Positions 57,851 to 64,000 of a stretch of DNA of 64,000 nt are shown here, one piece after another. The notes under the pieces were generated by a model, which saw only the letters and a list, made by a program, of their open reading frames with translations, was not told where the DNA came from and made no database searches. Where the stretch lies: NCBI RefSeq assembly GCF_963966145.1, contig NC_091054.1:744001-808000 (forward strand), read 5' to 3'. Source of the DNA: Tenebrio molitor. Lineage: Eukaryota > Arthropoda > Insecta > Coleoptera > Tenebrionidae. The position numbers and the translations under genes were made by a program. Each line of letters opens with the position of its first letter. Position 1 is the first letter of the stretch.

Positions 57851-58459
57851 GTTAAAGTCAACGCAGCAAGTGTTCAATTTTTAATAAAACTAATTAAGTG
57901 CTCATTACGTTACATTACATTACTACTCATTAAAATTATAAATTAATTACTGATAAATTATATGACAACATAATATTTATCAATATTTTAATGCTTAAGC
58001 GATTTTCTTTGAGATTAAAACGAAAGCTTGGCAAAAATGGAAGCACAATCTTACAAAACAAATCTTGCGATGTTTTCAACTCGCCCTATTTAGATTTTTT
58101 AATTTTCATCCTTAAATCAGGACTTTCCGCAAGGAAAGAACATTACAATAAAAATATGTAGAGCAGCAAAACTTATCAGACCACTCAATTTTGTAGTTTG
58201 GCGGGATGTTCATGAATCGAGACGGTGACAGTGTGTAGCGTGTTTTTCACACGTCTTTTTACTTCTTAAAAATTTGATGAAACAAAGACATGCCATCACA
58301 AAATTTACAGTATTTCTTGCAATTTAGTAAAGAAGATCTTAATGACCGTTTTGAAATAAGTATATTTCAATGACATTTTTAATCAAATGCAACAGGTTCT
58401 CTACACTTTTAAATAAACTTCTCATTTTTCGAATTATTTGTATTATTACGAGTTAAACG
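57851..58459. other. AT-rich spacer
   Basis: Nothing recognised. Confidence 0.5.
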
Positions 58460-58860
58460 GTATTTCTTGCAACGTCAGGGATCCCACAAGTATCAAGTTT
58501 GGGACCTTTGTTATTTCATCATACTGTTTGCGGACCAGCAAAATATTACTTTGCTCTTGCTCATTCCAAGCTCCAATTATCTCTAAAATCTGCGATGATG
58601 CTGCTGAATGATATTCCTCGACGATATTGCTCCGGCTTGTTGAAATAGTGAACTGTCGATACTATTTAATAGCGTTAGATGACGTCTCATAAACTAATAA
58701 CACTTTATAGCCAATCTCTATAAATGCCTGCTAATGAATAGCTTCTGTTAATTGACAAAAATTAAACCTTACGATTATTCACCGTAAATCTAATCTGCTA
58801 CAAACCGACTTTGTTAATGATTTTTGAAGAGTTGTTACTGAAATTAATCATATTGAGTAC
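58460..58860 (+). pseudogene. Reverse transcriptase fragment (GIPQ block)
   Basis: Reads SGIPQVSSLGPLLF near 58475-58518, the block 4 region of non-LTR reverse transcriptases, followed in other frames by LQLSLKSA and DD-like sequence near 58575-58610 that could be the eroded catalytic block. Several stops follow. The block differs from the RT remnants at 11.4, 23.1 and 25.9 kb, so it is likely another element. Confidence 0.5.
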
Positions 58861-58894
58861 AAACTCGTGACAATAATAATGAACTGGAAGTTGT

Positions 58895-59110
58895 TTTGGT
58901 GTGTTTATTTTATTCGGGTCGACTAAACAACATTGGCCCTCGTTTCGGCATCAAGAATTGGCGGAAGCTTTCGGATCCGGCCCTGGTCGGCTGCTTTACG
59001 ATGCGGAGGGGCAATTACGCGACGTGGAGATCGCGCGTACATATGTCGGAGATATCTCGCGGCGATATCTCCATGATAAGGTCTAATTAGTCTCGACATT
59101 TCTGGAGGTG
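58895..59110. promoter_or_regulatory. Candidate conserved non-coding island
   Basis: A compact GC-richer patch with frames on both strands and repeated GGCGATATCTCC-like words. No domain. Confidence 0.2.
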
Positions 59111-59640
59111 AGTTGTTGGTGCAACTGGGACACACCCTGGGCTCAAACAGGATGATGAGCACCGGGAGTTGTTTATTAACGAGCAGAACATTCAATTCAA
59201 TCAAAATAGGACAAAACGAACGAGAATGTAAATACGCGCACCTGGAAAGGCGCCAAGATATGATCTGGAATCAGTTAATAAAAGAAAAATAATAAAGACG
59301 ACAGAGAAATTTAAGAAATAAAACGATAAATTACGTGAAACGTTTTAAACAATTTTTAATGAAAACGGTAGTTTTACGTACTCACAAGTGGACGAAAAGT
59401 GACTCTTTTTCGGACGCTGACCGTGGCGCCATCTGTTGGTCTGTTTACTAACTTAGCAACGAAACCGGCAAAACCGATAATTGTCCTGTCACCATAAATT
59501 ATGTAAATAAATCATTGTCTTGCAACTAGTAAATTACTAGTTTTTTTGGCAAGCTGATAACAAGTACATACTATAAAAAAATAAATTTGTAGTTTTTCCA
59601 ATGATGTCTTTTGCTTTGTAGTTTTAAAAAAATTCATGTG
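59111..59640. other. Unassigned sequence
   Basis: Nothing recognised. Confidence 0.45.
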
Positions 59641-59645
59641 CACGT

Positions 59646-59765
59646 CTGCCAAAAAATGCTCTTTGCCCCCTCCTGTTTTCAAGCCTCGGCTGCGCCTCGG
59701 CAGAAAACTTAGACTCGGACGAAAAAGATGCACTTTTTGGCCGTGATACACAAATAACTATTAAA
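59646..59765. repeat. Short palindromic element P4, copy 3
   Basis: Left arm TGCCAAAAAATGCTCTTTG, centre GCCTCGGCTGCGCCTCGGC, right arm CGGACGAAAAAGATGCACTT and TTTTGG, then TGATACACAAATAACTATTA shared with copies 1 and 2. Confidence 0.8.
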
Positions 59766-60324
59766 TAAATACAACTGCAAATTTAAGAGAAACAAAAAGC
59801 GAGCGTCTTTACCTGTCTTATGTTCTTCACTGTAGACTAAATAAATAGATAGCACAAATATATACAAGATAATATAAATGTACTTTGCTCGTTGAAAATA
59901 AATAGATACTATTACCTGCCTTGAAAAGAAGTTTGCAATTTTTTGGGTCACTTCAAAATGTATGATGTCATTTAATGTATCGGTAAAAGTTCAAAATAAA
60001 ATATTTAAGTCCTGTTAAAAAGTTTCTTCAGTAAGTAGACATTTTTTACATCGATTCAGTTACTTGGTATCTTGTTCGTTTTGGAATATCATTAATAAAA
60101 AGATAAGAAAACGCTTTAGCCGACAAGTAATTCACATTTGTCGAAACAGATGTCTAATGGGTAATTAATTTATGGAGAAGGTTTGACACCAACAAAGTTG
60201 TTTCTGCTACTTTTATTTAAAAAAAAAAATAGATAACTTAAGATAACTGTGGGCAAAATAAAGATATTATTGCATGTTTTACAATTTTTACAAAAATAGG
60301 GTCAAGGACAAGACAAGCAAAAGT
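59766..60324. other. Very AT-rich spacer
   Basis: Nothing recognised. Confidence 0.5.
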
Positions 60325-60390
60325 CCTCAGTTGAATATTCCCCGTTTTCAACAAGATAGTGGGCGTGCTCACACAGAATCTAGAGGTAGC
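60325..60390 (+). pseudogene. Scrap of Tc1/mariner-type transposase
   Basis: Reads FQQDSGRAHTE near 60343-60376, resembling the second catalytic-Asp block of Tc1/mariner transposases (usual form FQQDGAPAHT). Only a few codons are recognisable before a stop, so the call is tentative. Confidence 0.4.
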
Positions 60391-61422
60391 TGACGCTATG
60401 GTAATTGGATGGCGTGGTTTGATTTCATGTCAGTCGAACACAAACACAATATGACTGGAATGTGTTGGATAAATTGCCCTTTTGTCCGGTAACCTAAAGA
60501 ATTTTCAAGTCCCACATTCATAGGACTCGAGATAACATACTTCGATCTACACCAAACAGCTTATTTCAACCATGCAATTATGCAAATAAGTGCACAAGAA
60601 GTTGTGCTTGATGACATTTGTAACAGTTTAATCTGCTACGGGGAAGGTGTAGGTTTTGTAATTTCCTGCAACGAAAGCTTATCACACGACGGGTTTACTG
60701 TGACAATTTCATCTGGTTCTTGTTTTACATTTCTATTTGATAGCACCGAGTGTACGTTCGCAATAATTACATGAGAGATGAAAATTCCATTTCAAAATAC
60801 ATATTCGTTTTGGAAGTACAAAGTGATCAAAAAGAAAACAAATCGGAGCTCGGGCGTTGCAAATTATTGGTTATGTCGTAGCGGAATCATATGCAAATAA
60901 GCGTTCAATGCATGGCCGTAGACAGTTTGTGGTCTGAAACGCTACTTTATAATAAATCATGAATCTTAGACGTTGGAATTATAATTGTGCACTTTGTTAC
61001 TATTATCTGATAACGGAGAAAATTTATAAAATACATAAGAGCAACATTTTACATTCTAGTTGAGTCAATGAAGATTTTTACTTTCAGAAACTGTCAAAGA
61101 AACGTCAATTTTAAATAAAACAACTGTGTTGTCGTTAACCTTGAACAAAATTTTCGATTTCGACAAAGTTTACGAACGTTCCCTGTAAAAGATGAGGTAG
61201 CACTCTTGATTTGTTTTGTTGTTGATCACCTTGTACATCCCGTGATAGTTTAAAGATATTTTAATAAAAGTGTGAAAAGAAAATTGCAATTTGTCAATTT
61301 GGCGCGTCAAGGTGAATTGCCAAATTATGAAATTCAAAATTACTAAACTGAAACAGCAAGTGATGCCAACATACTGTCATACTGACAGCAGGGATGTCGT
61401 TGAAAACAACTATAAAAATATC
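60391..61422. other. Unassigned sequence
   Basis: A 64-codon frame at 60580-60774 has no domain. Nothing else recognised. Confidence 0.45.
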
Positions 61423-61745
61423 GCGCGTTCAAATGAAATCCTGGGCTGGGAAGGCGTTGGAAACCGTCAATTGTTGTGCTTTTTAAAGCGTAGATTAATT
61501 GGAGCATGTTGACAGCTAACCTAAAATTTAGAGCCAAAAATTTTTTCTTTTTTTTCTTTCTTTGCAATGTTTTACATCAAAAATAGAATAACGTAACGAT
61601 TCCTATTCTAAGAAAATATCCAAGGACACCCTTTGCTGAAAACAAACATGTAGAATTGTGTCCCGATTAAACATAAACAAAAATAATTCGTGTCAAACGG
61701 CGGGAAATTCAAAATTTACACTGTTATAAATGGTTTAATTTTTTC
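61423..61745 (+). mobile_element. MITE family C, copy 4 (right end missing)
   Basis: Left end GCGCGTTCAAATGAAATCC intact; follows the family through CGGCGGGAAATTCAAAA to a GTTTAATTTTTTC block, where it stops. Closest to copy 3 at the left end. Confidence 0.8.
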
Positions 61746-62970
61746 ATGCAAGGCAAGCTCTCAAATAATTTACAATTCTCTCTCTCTCAATGTAATTTCC
61801 AGATTGTCTTTTGATCGACAGTTAGTGCTTTTATGTCACACAAAGCGTCTTCTGCAACAAGCGCAACAGGCTTACTTGGAAGATCTCTCTTCTTGGACCA
61901 TAGCAACGCATCTAGATCTAGTCATCCAGCCAAGTTATTGGATTTACTGTAGCAAGAATGTAAATTCTAAAGGAACAACTAAACGAATTGCTCCAGGATG
62001 TTGGTGTTCCGCTTTTTATATTGTTTACAGTTAGCCATAAAAATAAAAAATTGTATTAAACATTCATTATTATAATCAGAGACGCGAAATTGCATAGATA
62101 TTAGAATGATGAAAAAAATCGTGGTTCTCACATTTTTACCAGAAACCGGTAAAAGCGGCATGAAATGAACAGCTCTTCTAATCTAAATACCATCACCCAA
62201 TGTACCATCCAACAATAGAGCCAATATTACTCGCCTGTCAAAATAAATCGAAGTCGATGACTTCTCGGGAAACTTCCACGTCCATTAGTTGGCGACTTTT
62301 GAACGCCATAAATATGTAAATTTGAAACAATACAGGGTAGCAGAGAAAAATTTGCATAATTCTCAGATGAATCATTGCATAAACACCACTCGACCTCACT
62401 CTTTTACAATGCAAAACTCAATCAAGACCGTCATGGTCCGTGACCGGGACGGGTTTTTTCATCCGACTATCGACGTTTCCAAACCTGGTAAAAAGTGTGC
62501 GAAGCAGCTCCGTCCTGCTGTCCGATCGGCGTTAATTAATAATGGAATTGTCGTTTTGTTGAAAGTGTCCGGCTCTTACCAATAACGGACTCAAAAACGG
62601 CACTCATGAATTAAACATTGCGATTTAACCGTTCGCGACAATTTTATTGTTTTATTAAGCTTTCGATAGATGATAATTTCTCTAATTAATCAGCACGCTC
62701 CGCCATTAATTCCGGATCGGAGTGTCGGTTCCATTTTTCCGCCGCGGACTTACTCCGCTCGATCAAATTTAATTAGGACAGTGCAAGAACACGAGTCCGT
62801 AAAAAATAAATTATCAGACCAGTTCGTATAATTAGCGAGCAGATTTTTAATAAGCCGTGCGCCAGTTGGAAATACAGAGTGCAGTACAGCAGGAAGTCGG
62901 CAAAAACGATTGCGTGGAACTACGAGACCAGCACGATGAATTCTAATAGATCGCTTAGACTTTTTTTCTC
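61746..62970. other. Unassigned sequence with a complex patch
   Basis: The part 62380-62970 is GC-richer, with TTAATTAATAATGG, CTAATTAATCAGC and CCATTAATTCCGG sites; possibly regulatory. A 98-codon plus frame (62289-62585) lacks domains. Confidence 0.3.
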
Positions 62971-63381
62971 CCAGCCAGAGAGACGATTTACAACACTGAC
63001 GTAAACGATTTTTTTTTATTTCACTTGTGAAAAATTTGCGGCTTGGTCGGTCACGGAAAATTAAAGGCGCGTCGGAGATTGATTTGGACGTGGAATAAGC
63101 GGGTCAGACACTTTTTTAAAGGCTTTGAGGGTACGTTGTGCAATCGAGTGGCACTGACTCGGGTCAGAGTAAGCTAACCTAACCTCATTACGAATTTTCT
63201 TCGAGAAATAAAATGTGCTACAGCAATGAGCATGTTCGCAAGACGTGATCGATCATACAAGTATGATAAATAGTGCAAAGGTGCTGAAGGGAATTTAGTT
63301 GCACCGCGTTCAAAAAATTCGTTTTCAATTTCAAGTTCGATTTTTGCAATAATTAAGTGAAAATAATTTTTAACGAAATAT
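62971..63381. other. Unassigned sequence
   Basis: Nothing recognised. Confidence 0.5.
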
Positions 63382-63383
63382 AC

Positions 63384-63632
63384 AGGGTGTCTCAAAATTC
63401 GCGAATTCCGAATTCAGAGCGTTGTAGGGGATCACTTCAGTAGTCCAAATATCGAAATAAAAAAAAAATCGGGACTCCCCCCACAAAGATATATTGGTCT
63501 GAAGGTGCACTCTTTGAACTGCGTTTTCTTCTTCAGGAAGAGCCAATTTTTTTTTCTAAGTATTTACGAGTTCCACTAGATCCTTCCCTACCCCGCTCGG
63601 AATTCGGAATTCGCCAATTTTGAAACACCCTG
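63384..63632. mobile_element. 249-bp MITE with TA target site and CAGGGTG ends
   Basis: TA then CAGGGTGTCTCAAAATTCGC at the left; right end inverted, CAGGGTGTTTCAAAATTGGC, followed by TA. The ends match for about 33 bp with two mismatches, including GAATTCCGAATTC. Interior non-coding. Confidence 0.85.
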
Positions 63633-64000
63633 TAGACTAGATATGAGTGCTTTAAAATGCAACGAAAATAATTTTGGAAATGGCATCCACGGACTTTTCA
63701 CAAAATATTACTACATCTAGGTACTTTAACAATATTCTTATTGATTTATTTCTAGATTTATTATAGCCTTGTCTTATTATAAAATTTGGTTTTTTAATCT
63801 TTTTGTACCGTTTTGGGCGCTAGTAAATCATTAGTATTTTTTTATGTGTTGTGTCAATAAATCAGCAATAAATTAAAATATTGTTCGTAGCAAATTGGTA
63901 ATTTTTTTATTTTCGTAAAGATGTCCCAAGATTGTAAACAAAATGTGTTTCTTAAAAACGTCAAGAAGTAAAAGCAGGAGTAAGTTATAAAGGCAAAGGA
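63633..64000. other. AT-rich spacer
   Basis: Nothing recognised. Confidence 0.55.

Noticed and set aside
63170..63190. Telomere-like CTAACCTAACCT motif
   Set aside because: Only two units; no array.
1..64000. CRISPR array, operon or defence-type gene cluster
   Set aside because: No regularly spaced short direct repeats with unique spacers, no contiguous open frames, and eukaryotic repeat content throughout.

Overview
This window reads as intergenic or intronic DNA from an insect nuclear genome, plausibly a beetle. It is AT-rich, has no prokaryotic gene organisation, and contains no convincing intact protein-coding gene. The longest open frames are about 60-140 codons, unsupported, and often open on both strands of the same GC-richer patch. 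What can be identified is a dense set of decayed mobile elements between patches of more complex, GC-richer, TAATTA-containing sequence. Those patches look like non-coding DNA around developmental genes, but that last point is inference only.

Layout. 1-6 kb: a broken non-LTR reverse transcriptase, one copy of a 360-bp inverted-repeat MITE family (family C), and a 311-bp MITE with near-perfect 28-bp ends. 6-11 kb: a tRNA-derived SINE, then a head-to-tail array of 1.4-1.47 kb units (two and two-thirds copies) whose junctions are near-perfect hairpins, then foldback sequence. 11-16.7 kb: a second dead reverse transcriptase, the best-preserved family C copy, a TA-flanked MITE and a half copy of a large foldback element. 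21-26.8 kb: three SINE copies of two families, a mariner-like transposase tail, two more reverse transcriptase remnants and a dispersed repeat. 32.6-33.6 kb: a complete mariner-like element outline (1,006 bp, TA target site, 40-50 bp ends) that keeps only the DNA-binding half of its transposase. 34.9-35.5 kb: the most GC-rich island. 36-39 kb: two further SINE copies. 39.9-43 kb: short palindromic elements and a 5S-rRNA-derived sequence. 44.8-50.4 kb: the foldback family in half and full form, a stretch rich in GTAC, and a GC-rich 170-bp tandem duplication. 51-64 kb: a tRNA-like segment, another SINE, a second copy of the 26-kb repeat, a fifth reverse transcriptase remnant, a transposase scrap, another family C copy and a TA-flanked MITE.

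No operon, CRISPR array, integrase locus or defence system was seen. The most notable structures are the tandem array with hairpin junctions, the 5S-derived element, the group of TA-flanked CAGGGTG-ended elements that share ends but not interiors, and a scattered set of roughly 75-130 bp palindromes with G+C-rich centres. Family assignments rest on motifs read by eye; no database search or folding computation was run.
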